From positions 1,612,001 to 1,676,000 of the forward strand of contig OZ241323.1 in the NCBI GenBank assembly GCA_965199685.1: a DNA stretch of 64,000 nucleotides, given 5' to 3'. The first letter of the stretch is position 1; each line of letters opens with the position of its first letter. Both the position numbers and the translations under genes were made by a program. The stretch comes from SP5GCR1 sp965199685 (lineage in GTDB: Bacteria; Pseudomonadota; Gammaproteobacteria; Poriferisulfidales; Oxydemutatoraceae). Positions 53,001-61,030 of the stretch are shown here, piece after piece. Below the pieces are notes generated by a model, which was not told the origin of the DNA, made no database searches, and saw only the letters and a program-made list of their open reading frames with translations.

Positions 53001-53946
53001 TGGAGATCTTGTTTAGTGCTTATGAGACAAGTTGAAAATCCGCTGGTAGTAGAGGTCATCTCAACTAGAGATCGTCTCTTAATGGCACGCTATGGAGCTG
53101 GTTTTTTAGTCGCAAGACTTAAGATTAGGTAAAAACATGGTATTTTTTCTAATTTGCCGCTTAGGAAAAATAACTAGCCAATATCGAAATGCGACATTGG
53201 TGTCTAGTTTATTTAAGATTTTATTAGTATGAGGAACAAAGACGATTTATAATACAGCTCTCATTTAAGTGATGGCCCTCACGGTGGGGTAAGGTCAGTT
53301 AGTATTTAGAGCAATATACTCATCTGTATGTTTTTCAAGGTCGGATCTAACTGATAGTTTTGATAGTGTTTGATGACCAACTTCAGGAGGAACTAGATAT
53401 TCTCCGATATGTATACCTGTATATCTTGGAAAGACTACCTTAGAAACATTTGCTATCGTTATATCAGATTTGAGATGATTTTTGCGATATTGTTTTATAT
53501 CAATATAATTCTCAAAAAAAGTTTCTGTCCCCTTAGCATCACTATCACGAGTAAATTCCAAATTTACTTTGAATTTTTCACAAAACCACTCAATAGCAAC
53601 CCAATAACAAAACAAACTCGAAATACTACCCCAATTATCTGAAAGTTTTACGACTAGACATTTTCTATAAATAAAAACATCCTGAATTTTAGAGAGTTTT
53701 CTGCGTTTGTAATTCTGTAATGCCCGACGGATGGTTAAGGGTCGGTGAGCAAAACGCCACTTATAAATATTAACAATGCAGATTATGTAAAAGATAAATA
53801 TTTTGAATTTCAACTTCCTCCCCAAATATATTATTCTTTTCCCAAATGCCATGCTGTATTTCTAAATAAGTTAAAGTGGTTTTTACGAATAGCCAAATGC
53901 CTGCTATATTTAAGCCATCACATAGGCATATTTTAATCACAAAACT

Positions 53947-55086
53947 GAATAATGCCAGATACATATTGGACTCTTTAGAACCTAATCTTCCCGCTAGAAA
54001 AAGTACTTTTTCTAGCGGGAAAATCCCCCCAAAATTAAGGTAGACAACATGAAATATCAACACCTCGGCTATCGCATTAAAGGATTTTATAAAATAGCTT
54101 CTTTTGCTAATAAGTGGGAGGCTATGATGGCTACTGATGCTAAACAAAAACTTGAGGCTTTAGAACTCTGGGAAAAACACGGTTTAATTGCGACGCTAGA
54201 CTTTTATAAGGTGAGCCGTGCGACCCTATATCTGTGGAGAAAGCACTTTAATGAGTGCGGCGTATCGGCTTTGCAGGATGCAAGTAGAGCACCTCACCAG
54301 CGTCGCCGTCGTAATTGGTCTACTCAAATCACTGGCGAGATTAGGCGACTGCGACACAGCTATCCCAATATGGGTGCACCGAAGATTTATTACTTCTTAA
54401 AGCCGTGGTGCGATGAACGAGGATTGAAGTGTCCGAAGCCTCGCACCATCGCACGATTGATTGCCGATGCACCCGATAACATGCGCTGCTCACCGCCGAC
54501 CATCTCTGGCAGAACACGCAAAAGCAAGGCTGCTACACCACGCGCTCGTATCGCCAAAGGTGCTAAAGCCGAATTCCCCGGAGACTGCATGGCTATGGAC
54601 ACCATCCATTATTTCGTTGGTCAAACCCGCTATTATCTGTTTACTGCGATCGATCACTACAGCCGTTTCGCCATTGCCATTACATGCCGACGCGCCAATA
54701 GTAAAAATGCTGCGGCATTTGCAAAGTTGGTGCATATGGTATTCCCTGGCAACATCTCTCAAGTACTGACCGATAACGGCAGTGAGTTTCAAGGAGACTT
54801 TGATGCGTATCTACAACAACACAACATTAAACACTGTTATACTTATCCTCGTTGCCCTAAAATGAATGCCATAGACGAGAGATTTAACCGTACTATTCAA
54901 GAGGAGTTTGTGGCACATAATGTGGATATTCTGGAGGAAGATTTGGCACTGTTTAACGACGTATTATTTGAATATCTTGGGCGGTATAACTTCAGAAGGC
55001 CGCACCAAAGCCTAGGCTATAAAACACCGGTAAAACAGCTTGCTTCTTTTTGCCCCCATTTGTCTAATATGTCATGGCATCGTACA
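53947..55086 (+). mobile_element. rve-type insertion sequence (IS481/IS3-like), ends inferred
   Basis: Comparison with the uninterrupted sequence at 57270-57300 (ttaatcacaaaactaagaat) shows an insertion after aaaact, with aaaact again at the right edge as possible 6-bp duplication. Imperfect inverted ends are atgccagatacatattggac at 53952 and gtctaatatgtcatggcat ending 55080. Exact borders are uncertain by a few bases. Confidence 0.75.
53989..54020. other. 32-bp perfect palindrome near the left end of the rve-type IS
   Basis: The arms TCCCGCTAGAAAAAGT and ACTTTTTCTAGCGGGA are exactly complementary with no loop. It lies 107 to 138 bases before the transposase start and could terminate incoming transcription or bind a protein. 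Confidence 0.8.
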
Positions 55087-55119
55087 AAAACTAAGAATCA
55101 AACATATAAGATGGTATAA
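54127..55119 (+). CDS. rve-domain transposase (IS481/IS3-like)
   Basis: I choose ATG 54127, where GGGAGG lies just upstream; an earlier in-frame ATG is at 54049. The protein has an N-terminal helix-turn-helix (ALELWEKHGLIATLDFYKVS, then RATLYLWRKHFNECG), and a retroviral-type integrase core with acidic residues in DCMAMDTIHYF, QVLTDNGSEFQGD and AIDERFNRTIQEEF, ending RRPHQSLGYKTPV. About 11 C-terminal residues are encoded by host flank beyond the element's right end. Complete and without breaks. Confidence 0.85.
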   Translation: MATDAKQKLEALELWEKHGLIATLDFYKVSRATLYLWRKHFNECGVSALQDASRAPHQRRRRNWSTQITGEIRRLRHSYPNMGAPKIYYFLKPWCDERGLKCPKPRTIARLIADAPDNMRCSPPTISGRTRKSKAATPRARIAKGAKAEFPGDCMAMDTIHYFVGQTRYYLFTAIDHYSRFAIAITCRRANSKNAAAFAKLVHMVFPGNISQVLTDNGSEFQGDFDAYLQQHNIKHCYTYPRCPKMNAIDERFNRTIQEEFVAHNVDILEEDLALFNDVLFEYLGRYNFRRPHQSLGYKTPVKQLASFCPHLSNMSWHRTKTKNQTYKMV

Positions 55120-55167
55120 TTATGGTCTAGGTTTTGATAAAAGTTTCTGACTAAATCCTAGTTCCAA

Positions 55168-55908
55168 ATGATTATTTCTCACAAACTAAAAGTTATCTAT
55201 ATCAAACTAGTCAAAGTTGCCGGTTCGTCTTTTGAAATTGCACTTTCTAAATACTGCGGGCCGGACGACATTCTTACCCCTATATTACCCGAAGGAAAGA
55301 TATGGAAATCAATGGGATACCACCGCAGCGGGCAAAATTATAAGAATCCAACAGGAAAACAAAAATATATCGCTCATGTTGAAGCGTTGGATGTGAAAAA
55401 ATGTATACCCAAAGATGTTTGGGATAATTACTTAAAGATAGCGACTATTCGATGTCCTTACGATGCATATATTTCGTTTTATTATTTCAGAAAATATAAC
55501 TTTCAGCAGAATAAAAAAAGGCCTCCTGAAAAAAATTTTGAAGGATTTGTTATTAGAGATAAACGAGTAATAAAATATTCATGCAGTCTGCATGAAGAAG
55601 GAAAGATAATAATAGATTTTTTGATTAGATACGAAAATCTAGACGAGGACATCAAAAAGCTAGAAACCAAAATAGATTGCCCAGGGCTTCTCGAAACATT
55701 TCAAAATATTACCGCCAAAAAAAATATACGCCCCAAAGAGAATACCTCCAGTTGCGAAATATATTCTAAATATCCGAATGCGAAATTAATAATAGACCGA
55801 AGATGTTCCAAACTGGCAAAAAAGTATGAATTCTTCCAAAAATACTGGCCTATGTATAAATCTAAATTAGAGAGGGACATTGAAGAATATCAGGCAATCC
55901 AAACCTAA
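55168..55908 (+). CDS. Small sulfotransferase, copy 4
   Basis: This 246-residue paralogue reads MIISHKLKVIYIKLVKVAGS, with loop KVAGSSFEIALSKYCGPDDI and the 3'-phosphate site IRCPYDAYISFYYFRKY. Its N-terminal half (PEGKIWKSMGYHRSGQNYKN) differs from copies 1-3 but is almost identical to copy 5, while the C-terminal half is common to all. It lies just downstream of the rve-type IS and its leader tttctgactaaatcctagtt is shared with copy 5. Confidence 0.74.
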   Translation: MIISHKLKVIYIKLVKVAGSSFEIALSKYCGPDDILTPILPEGKIWKSMGYHRSGQNYKNPTGKQKYIAHVEALDVKKCIPKDVWDNYLKIATIRCPYDAYISFYYFRKYNFQQNKKRPPEKNFEGFVIRDKRVIKYSCSLHEEGKIIIDFLIRYENLDEDIKKLETKIDCPGLLETFQNITAKKNIRPKENTSSCEIYSKYPNAKLIIDRRCSKLAKKYEFFQKYWPMYKSKLERDIEEYQAIQT

Positions 55909-55949
55909 TCACCAACACCACTTTACATAACCCCCGTTGCAGATACTCT

Positions 55950-56154
55950 GGGGCTGTTGAAAAATAGAACCGCCGTTTGTTGCAGTAGCACAAACGGCGT
56001 AACATTGTGTGGAACCTTAGCGTAGGTATGTAGGTCGGACAAGCTAAGGCTTGTCCTAAATGGTGGGTACACAAAAAACCACCCCGTCAGGCTTCGCCTG
56101 CCACCCCTCCACGGGAGGGGAATGTACCAATGCAGACACTTTTTCAACAGTCCC
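55950..56154. mobile_element. 205-bp MITE between sulfotransferase 4 and glycosyltransferase 3
   Basis: Ends are ggggctgttgaaaaatagaa and cactttttcaacagtccc. It contains the CGCCGTTTGT, GGACAAGC and CCCCTCC hairpins. It occupies the same tail-to-tail position as the MITE at 49164 but in opposite orientation. Confidence 0.88.
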
Positions 56155-56157
56155 GTA

Positions 56158-57189
56158 TTATTTCTTTTTAATAGAAAGGCGATTGTATAAATCCTTTCTA
56201 GGAATAGGCAGGTAATTATTTCCTGACCTTTTTCTTCCGTCTAGTGATATGATTTTGGTTTTAGGATTAAAGAATCTGATTGTATCTACAAAACCAGAAC
56301 CTGTTGTATATATCAACTTAGCCCTGGCTAAAACCAACAAATCCATAAACGCATCTTCCCTCTGTTGAGGGATACTTTCACTATCAACTTTGTGTAGCGG
56401 ATGGCGGTTAATTGATCGTTGAATATCTCTTGTGAACACTCTGCCCGGAAATGCAACTTGCATCTCATCAATAAATTGTGCTTGATCGGAACACACAAAT
56501 ATACGGCAGTGATTATCTAATACCTCTTTTAAGTAAACAATATAAGATTCAAGAGTTATCGTATATCTGAACGGAAGTTTGTCTTTTAATGCTATTACAT
56601 CAGTACCACGAAAATGAACTGCAACCCAGTCCTCGTTAGTATTCAGAGCAATATACTCATCTATATGTTTCTCAAGATCGGATCTAACTGATAGTTTTGA
56701 TAATGTTTGATGACCAACTTCAGGAGGAACTAGATATTCTCCGATATATACGCCAATATGCCTCTGAAAGACTGCACCAGAACCATTTGTTCTCGTTATG
56801 TGAGATTTGGGATGGTTTTTGCGATACTGTTTTAAATCAATATAATTCTCAAAAAAAGTTTCTGTTCCCTTAGAGTCACTATCACGAGTAAATTCTAAAT
56901 TTACTTTGAATTTTTCACAAAACCATGCATTAGCAATCCAATAATGTAACAAATTCGAAATACTACGACAACCTCGTAAAGGTTTTACGACCAGACATTT
57001 TTTATAAATAAAAACATCTTGAAATTTAGAGCGTCTAGTGTATTGATAATAATCTAGAATCCTACTGAAGTATAAGGGTTGCTTAGTAAAACCCTGTCTA
57101 CAAATATAAGAAATACAAATTGCGTAAAAGATAAATATTTTGAATTTCAACTTCCTCCCCAAATATATTATTCTTTTCCCAAATGCCAT
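56158..57189 (-). CDS. Putative GT23/NodZ-like (fucosyltransferase-type) glycosyltransferase, intact copy
   Basis: The 343-residue protein starts with a signal-anchor helix (KLKFKIFIFYAICISYIC), suggesting an inner-membrane-bound enzyme. The central DWVAVHFRGTDVIALKDKLP resembles the donor-binding His-x-Arg motif of alpha-1,6-fucosyltransferases and NodZ, followed by ARIFVCSD-like RIFVCSDQAQFIDEM and KLIYTTGSGFVDTIRFFNPK. Thus a GDP-fucose or related donor is possible, but family membership is by eye. It is the only undamaged member of three copies. It is convergent with sulfotransferase 4 and divergent from sulfotransferase 5. Confidence 0.6.
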   Translation of the reverse strand: MAFGKRIIYLGRKLKFKIFIFYAICISYICRQGFTKQPLYFSRILDYYQYTRRSKFQDVFIYKKCLVVKPLRGCRSISNLLHYWIANAWFCEKFKVNLEFTRDSDSKGTETFFENYIDLKQYRKNHPKSHITRTNGSGAVFQRHIGVYIGEYLVPPEVGHQTLSKLSVRSDLEKHIDEYIALNTNEDWVAVHFRGTDVIALKDKLPFRYTITLESYIVYLKEVLDNHCRIFVCSDQAQFIDEMQVAFPGRVFTRDIQRSINRHPLHKVDSESIPQQREDAFMDLLVLARAKLIYTTGSGFVDTIRFFNPKTKIISLDGRKRSGNNYLPIPRKDLYNRLSIKKK

Positions 57190-57358
57190 GCTGTATTTCT
57201 AAATAAGTTAAAGTGGTTTTTACGAATAGCCAAATGCCTGCTATATTTAAGCCATCACATAGGCATATTTTAATCACAAAACTAAGAATCAAACATATAA
57301 GATAGTATAATTATGGTCTAGGTTTTGATAAAAGTTTCTGACTAAATCCTAGTTCCAA

Positions 57359-58102
57359 ATGATTATTTCTCACAAACTAAAAGTTATCTATATCAAACTA
57401 GTCAAAGTTGCCGGTTCGTCTTTTGAAATTGCACTTTCAAAATACTGCGGGGCAGACGACATTCTTACCCCTATATTACCCGAAGGAAAGATATGGAAAT
57501 CAATGGGATACCACCGCAGCGGGCAAAATTATAAGAATCCAACAGGAAAACAAAAATATATCGCTCATGTTGAAGCGTTGGATGTGAAAAAATGTATACC
57601 CAAAGATGTTTGGGATAATTACTTAAAGATAGCGACTATTCGATGTCCTTACGATGCATATATTTCGTTTTATCATTTCACAAAATATGACTTTCAGCAG
57701 AATAAAAAAAGGCCTCCTGAAAAAAATTTTGAAGCATTTGTTATTAAAGATAAACGAGTAATAAAATATTCACGCGGTTTGCATGAAGAAGGAAAGATAA
57801 TAATAGATTTTTTGATTAGATACGAAAATCTAGACGAAGACATCAAAAAGCTAGAAACCAAAATAGATTGCCCTGGTCTTCTTGAAACATTTCAAAGTAT
57901 TACCGCTAAAAAAAATATACGTCCTAAAGATAGTGCTTCCAGTTGCCAGACATATTCTAAATATCCGAATGCAAAATTAATAATAGACCAAAGATGTTCC
58001 GAACTAGCAGAAGAGTATGAATTCTTCCAAAAATACTGGCCTATGTATAAATCCAATTTAGAGAAGGCTATGCAAAACCATGCCCGAAACTCTCTGCCAT
58101 AA
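57359..58102 (+). CDS. Small sulfotransferase, copy 5
   Basis: This 247-residue paralogue is nearly identical to copy 4 over its first ~115 residues (KVAGSSFEIALSKYCGADDI, IRCPYDAYISFYHF). It diverges at the C-terminus, ending SNLEKAMQNHARNSLP instead of KLERDIEEYQ. It is the last gene of the amplified locus before grpE. The near identity with copy 4, including the leader, points to a recent duplication of the unit. Confidence 0.74.
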   Translation: MIISHKLKVIYIKLVKVAGSSFEIALSKYCGADDILTPILPEGKIWKSMGYHRSGQNYKNPTGKQKYIAHVEALDVKKCIPKDVWDNYLKIATIRCPYDAYISFYHFTKYDFQQNKKRPPEKNFEAFVIKDKRVIKYSRGLHEEGKIIIDFLIRYENLDEDIKKLETKIDCPGLLETFQSITAKKNIRPKDSASSCQTYSKYPNAKLIIDQRCSELAEEYEFFQKYWPMYKSNLEKAMQNHARNSLP

Positions 58103-58156
58103 TTACACGATACGACACACTACATTAATTTTAGTAGAACAATCTTTGAGATTTAA

Positions 58157-58182
58157 CTTGAAAGCAACAAAACCACCTATAT
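58157..58182 (+). promoter_or_regulatory. Sigma-32-like promoter before grpE
   Basis: CTTGAAA at 58157-58163 matches the heat-shock -35 element, and CACCTATAT at 58174-58182 resembles the -10 element CCCCATnT. It lies about 45 bases before the grpE start. The -10 match is partial. Confidence 0.45.
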
Positions 58183-58225
58183 AGTAATAGGCAAACATCG
58201 TTAATGTCAAAAAGGAACCACATAA

Positions 58226-58909
58226 ATGGAAGACACAAAATCATCCTCTGTTGAACAAGTAGGTAAGCAACCTAAGACGAGTAATGCCGACAAGGCTGAT
58301 TCGCATAACCATTCCGAAAAAGGGACAGATCCAAAAAAACAACAAAAGCAGGAAACATCTGCCCAACCCGAATTCGACTCCGCTGCCGAGATAAAGAAAC
58401 TGGAAGACCAAATAGCAGAATACTACGACCAATTAATGCGTAGCCGTGCCGAATTAGAAAATTTCAAGAAACGCACGCAACGAGAAGTTACACAAATACG
58501 TAATTACGCCAACGAACAATTTGCAGTGGAACTACTGGCAATCAAAGATAGTCTGGAAATGGGTTTACAGGTTGACACCAAGGAAGACACAAAAAAACTA
58601 CACGAAGGTATAGAGTTGACGTTAAAACTGTTGCAACAAACTTTTGAAAAATTCGGAATCAAAGAAATTAACCCTGAGGGTGAAATTTTCAATCCGCAAC
58701 ACCATCAAGCCATGATGACACAAATCGATACAACTAAACCACCCAATACAATATTAAACGTTTTACAGAAAGGCTACTTAATGAACGACCGTCTGTTGAG
58801 ACCGGCGATGGTCTGCGTGTCTAGTCAACCCGAAGTATCTAAACCTCAAAAAAACCCGAATCTGGAAAAACAATCGGAGAAAAAGATAGAAAACACGATA
58901 AAAAATTAG
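58226..58909 (+). CDS. grpE: Nucleotide exchange factor GrpE
   Basis: GrpE releases ADP from DnaK. After a low-complexity Lys/Gln/Ser N-terminus comes the long helix with YYDQLMRSRAELENFKKRTQ, then FAVELLAIKDSLEMGL and the C-terminal beta domain GEIFNPQHHQAMM and LQKGYLMNDRLLRPAMVCV. AAAGGAACC precedes the ATG. A Lys-rich tail follows the core. Gene order grpE-dnaK-dnaJ is the standard chaperone operon. Confidence 0.96.
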   Translation: MEDTKSSSVEQVGKQPKTSNADKADSHNHSEKGTDPKKQQKQETSAQPEFDSAAEIKKLEDQIAEYYDQLMRSRAELENFKKRTQREVTQIRNYANEQFAVELLAIKDSLEMGLQVDTKEDTKKLHEGIELTLKLLQQTFEKFGIKEINPEGEIFNPQHHQAMMTQIDTTKPPNTILNVLQKGYLMNDRLLRPAMVCVSSQPEVSKPQKNPNLEKQSEKKIENTIKN

Positions 58910-58928
58910 ATTAAAACAGACTCGGAAC

Positions 58929-58957
58929 CTTGAAAGTCCGATTTAAGCCCATATTTA
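58929..58957 (+). promoter_or_regulatory. Sigma-32 heat-shock promoter before dnaK
   Basis: CTTGAAA at 58929-58935, a 12-base spacer and CCCATATTTA at 58948-58957 match the RpoH consensus well. It gives dnaK-dnaJ a promoter separate from that of grpE, with a leader of about 25 bases. Confidence 0.75.
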
Positions 58958-58988
58958 AGTGCAATATCAAATATGGAGAAAAACAAAC

Positions 58989-60935
58989 ATGAGTAAAATT
59001 ATAGGTATTGACTTAGGCACAACCAATTCCTGCGTTGCAGTCATGGAAGGCGAAAGTGCAAAAATCATAGAAAATAGCGAAGGTGGTCGTACCACCCCTT
59101 CAATCGTTGCTTTTTCTAAAGAAAGCGAGGTTTTAGTAGGTCAATCTGCAAAACGGCAAGCAGTCACAAACCCCTCAAATACGCTATTTGCGATCAAACG
59201 GCTAATCGGACGTCGCTACGACGAAGAAGCGGTTAAAAAAGACCTGAAAATGGTCCCCTATAAAATTGTGAAATCAAAAAATAACGATGCCTGGGTTGAA
59301 GCTGATGGCAAGCAAATAGCCCCACCAGAGGTGGCAGCGCGTATTTTGATGAAAATGAAAAAAACCGCCGAGGATTATTTGGGGGAAGAAGTAAAGGAAG
59401 CGGTGATCACGGTGCCTGCATATTTTAACGACTCGCAACGACAAGCAACCAAAGATGCCGGCAAGATCGCAGGCTTAGAGGTGAAACGCATTATTAACGA
59501 ACCGACTGCGGCAGCCCTTGCTTACGGTCTTGACAAGGCAAAAGCAGGCGACCATAAAATAGTCGTGTTTGACTTAGGTGGCGGTACTTTTGATATCTCC
59601 GTCATCGAAGTAGCCAGCGTTGAAGGTGAACAACAATTTGAAGTGCTCTCTACCAACGGCGACACTTTCTTAGGCGGAGAAGATTTTGACACTCGCTTAA
59701 TGGAGTATTTAGCCGACGAATTCAAAAAGGATCAAGGCATAGATCTGCATAATGATCCACTGGCTTTGCAGCGTCTTAAAGAAGCTGCCGAAAAAGCAAA
59801 AGTAGAACTGTCATCTAGCCAGCAGACCGAAATCAATCTGCCTTATATCACCGCCGATCAATCTGGACCTAAGCACCTAAATATAAAATTGACTCGCGCC
59901 AAACTTGAATCCTTAGTAGAAGACTTAGTCAAGCGAACCATAGAACCGTGCAAACAAGCTCTAAATGATGCCAAGATCAAAGCATCAGACATCAGCGATG
60001 TGATTTTAGTCGGTGGGCAAACCCGTATGCCGTTGGTGCAGAAGTATGTTGCCGATTTCTTCGCTACTGAGCCGCGCAAAGATGTCAACCCCGACGAAGC
60101 AGTTGCCATAGGGGCTGCGATACAAGGTGGCGTTCTAGGTGGCGACGTTAAAGATGTGTTGTTGCTTGATGTAACACCCCTGTCTTTGGGCATAGAAACA
60201 CTGGGCGGCGTGATGACCAAACTGATTGAGAAAAACACGACGATCCCGACAAATGCTTCGCAGGTTTTCTCGACTGCCGAAGATCAACAATCGGCAGTAA
60301 CTGTACATGTATTACAAGGTGAGCGCGAACGTGCAGCAGCAAATAAATCTCTTGGTCGTTTTGATTTAACCGATATACCACCGGCACCTAGAGGCATTCC
60401 ACAAATAGAAGTCAGCTTTGACATAGATGCTAACGGAATACTCAATGTCTCGGCCAAAGATAAAGCGACCGGTAAAGAACAGTCTATAATCGTTAAAGCA
60501 TCAAGTGGGTTGTCCGATGAGGAAATTCAAAAAATGGTTGATGATGCCGAACAACATGCCGAGGAGGATAAAAAATTCCAAGAACTCATTGCTACGCGCA
60601 ACCAAGCCGAAGCCTTAATACACGCAACTGAGAAATCCATCAAAGAATTGGGAGACAAAGTTGAGACAGACGAAAAAGAACGCATAGAAAGTGCTGTAAA
60701 TGAATTGAAAGAGCTTATCAAAAACGATGATAAGGCTACCATTGATAGTGGTGTCCAGAAACTTGCCGAGGCATCGGGTAAACTTGCCGAGCGCGTCTAT
60801 GCGGCACAACAAGAGAAGCAAACCGAAGAGTCTGTGCCTCAAGCCGAATCGGAAAACTCATCGGATGACTCGGATAAAAAATCCGATGATACGGTAGATG
60901 CCGAGTTTGAGGAAGTTGACAATACCAAAAAATAA
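58989..60935 (+). CDS. dnaK: Molecular chaperone DnaK (Hsp70)
   Basis: The ATG at 58989 (MSKIIGIDLGTTNSCVAVME) gives 648 residues, slightly above the usual 635-640. Nucleotide-binding motifs include IDLGTTNSC, VFDLGGGTFDISV and VILVGGQTRMPLVQ. The linker DVLLLDVTPLSLGIETLGG leads to the substrate-binding domain, and the tail ends with an acidic stretch (DDSDKKSDDTVDAEFEEV). It is driven by the heat-shock promoter just upstream. Confidence 0.98.
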   Translation: MSKIIGIDLGTTNSCVAVMEGESAKIIENSEGGRTTPSIVAFSKESEVLVGQSAKRQAVTNPSNTLFAIKRLIGRRYDEEAVKKDLKMVPYKIVKSKNNDAWVEADGKQIAPPEVAARILMKMKKTAEDYLGEEVKEAVITVPAYFNDSQRQATKDAGKIAGLEVKRIINEPTAAALAYGLDKAKAGDHKIVVFDLGGGTFDISVIEVASVEGEQQFEVLSTNGDTFLGGEDFDTRLMEYLADEFKKDQGIDLHNDPLALQRLKEAAEKAKVELSSSQQTEINLPYITADQSGPKHLNIKLTRAKLESLVEDLVKRTIEPCKQALNDAKIKASDISDVILVGGQTRMPLVQKYVADFFATEPRKDVNPDEAVAIGAAIQGGVLGGDVKDVLLLDVTPLSLGIETLGGVMTKLIEKNTTIPTNASQVFSTAEDQQSAVTVHVLQGERERAAANKSLGRFDLTDIPPAPRGIPQIEVSFDIDANGILNVSAKDKATGKEQSIIVKASSGLSDEEIQKMVDDAEQHAEEDKKFQELIATRNQAEALIHATEKSIKELGDKVETDEKERIESAVNELKELIKNDDKATIDSGVQKLAEASGKLAERVYAAQQEKQTEESVPQAESENSSDDSDKKSDDTVDAEFEEVDNTKK

Positions 60936-61030
60936 GACCGTTTGCAGATATCAAACATTTCCACCCTTTTGAACCTGTTTGAACCTGCCCGGTTTTTGAT
61001 TAAGCAGACAGGTTAAACGGGAATAAGTTG

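Larger units (their letters stand above)
51851..53297 (+). mobile_element. IS3-family element (IS407-group-like)
   Basis: Inverted ends are TGACCTTGCCCC (51851) and GGGGTAAGGTCA (ending 53297), one mismatch. A 4-bp target duplication gtta flanks it (51847-51850 and 53298-53301), typical of the IS407 group. orfA carries a frameshift. The 297 bases after orfB (53001-53297) are longer than usual for the group and show no recognisable gene. Confidence 0.9.
51370..53852 (-). pseudogene. Glycosyltransferase (GT23/NodZ-like), copy 2, split by an IS3-family element
   Basis: The N-terminal part (53298-53852) begins MAFGKRIIYLGRKLKFKIFI with a signal-anchor helix and runs to EYIALNTN. The C-terminal part (51370-51850) continues with EDWVAVHFRGTDVIALKDKL and ends SLSLKRK. 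Removing the IS at 51851-53297 and one copy of the gtta duplication restores a continuous frame matching the intact copy, so the gene was functional until the insertion. Its product would have been about 340 residues. Confidence 0.9.

Noticed and set aside
47604..58102. A prophage or integrated conjugative element
   Set aside because: No integrase of the tyrosine or serine type, phage structural gene, or attachment repeat was seen; the repeats are gene duplications and IS elements.
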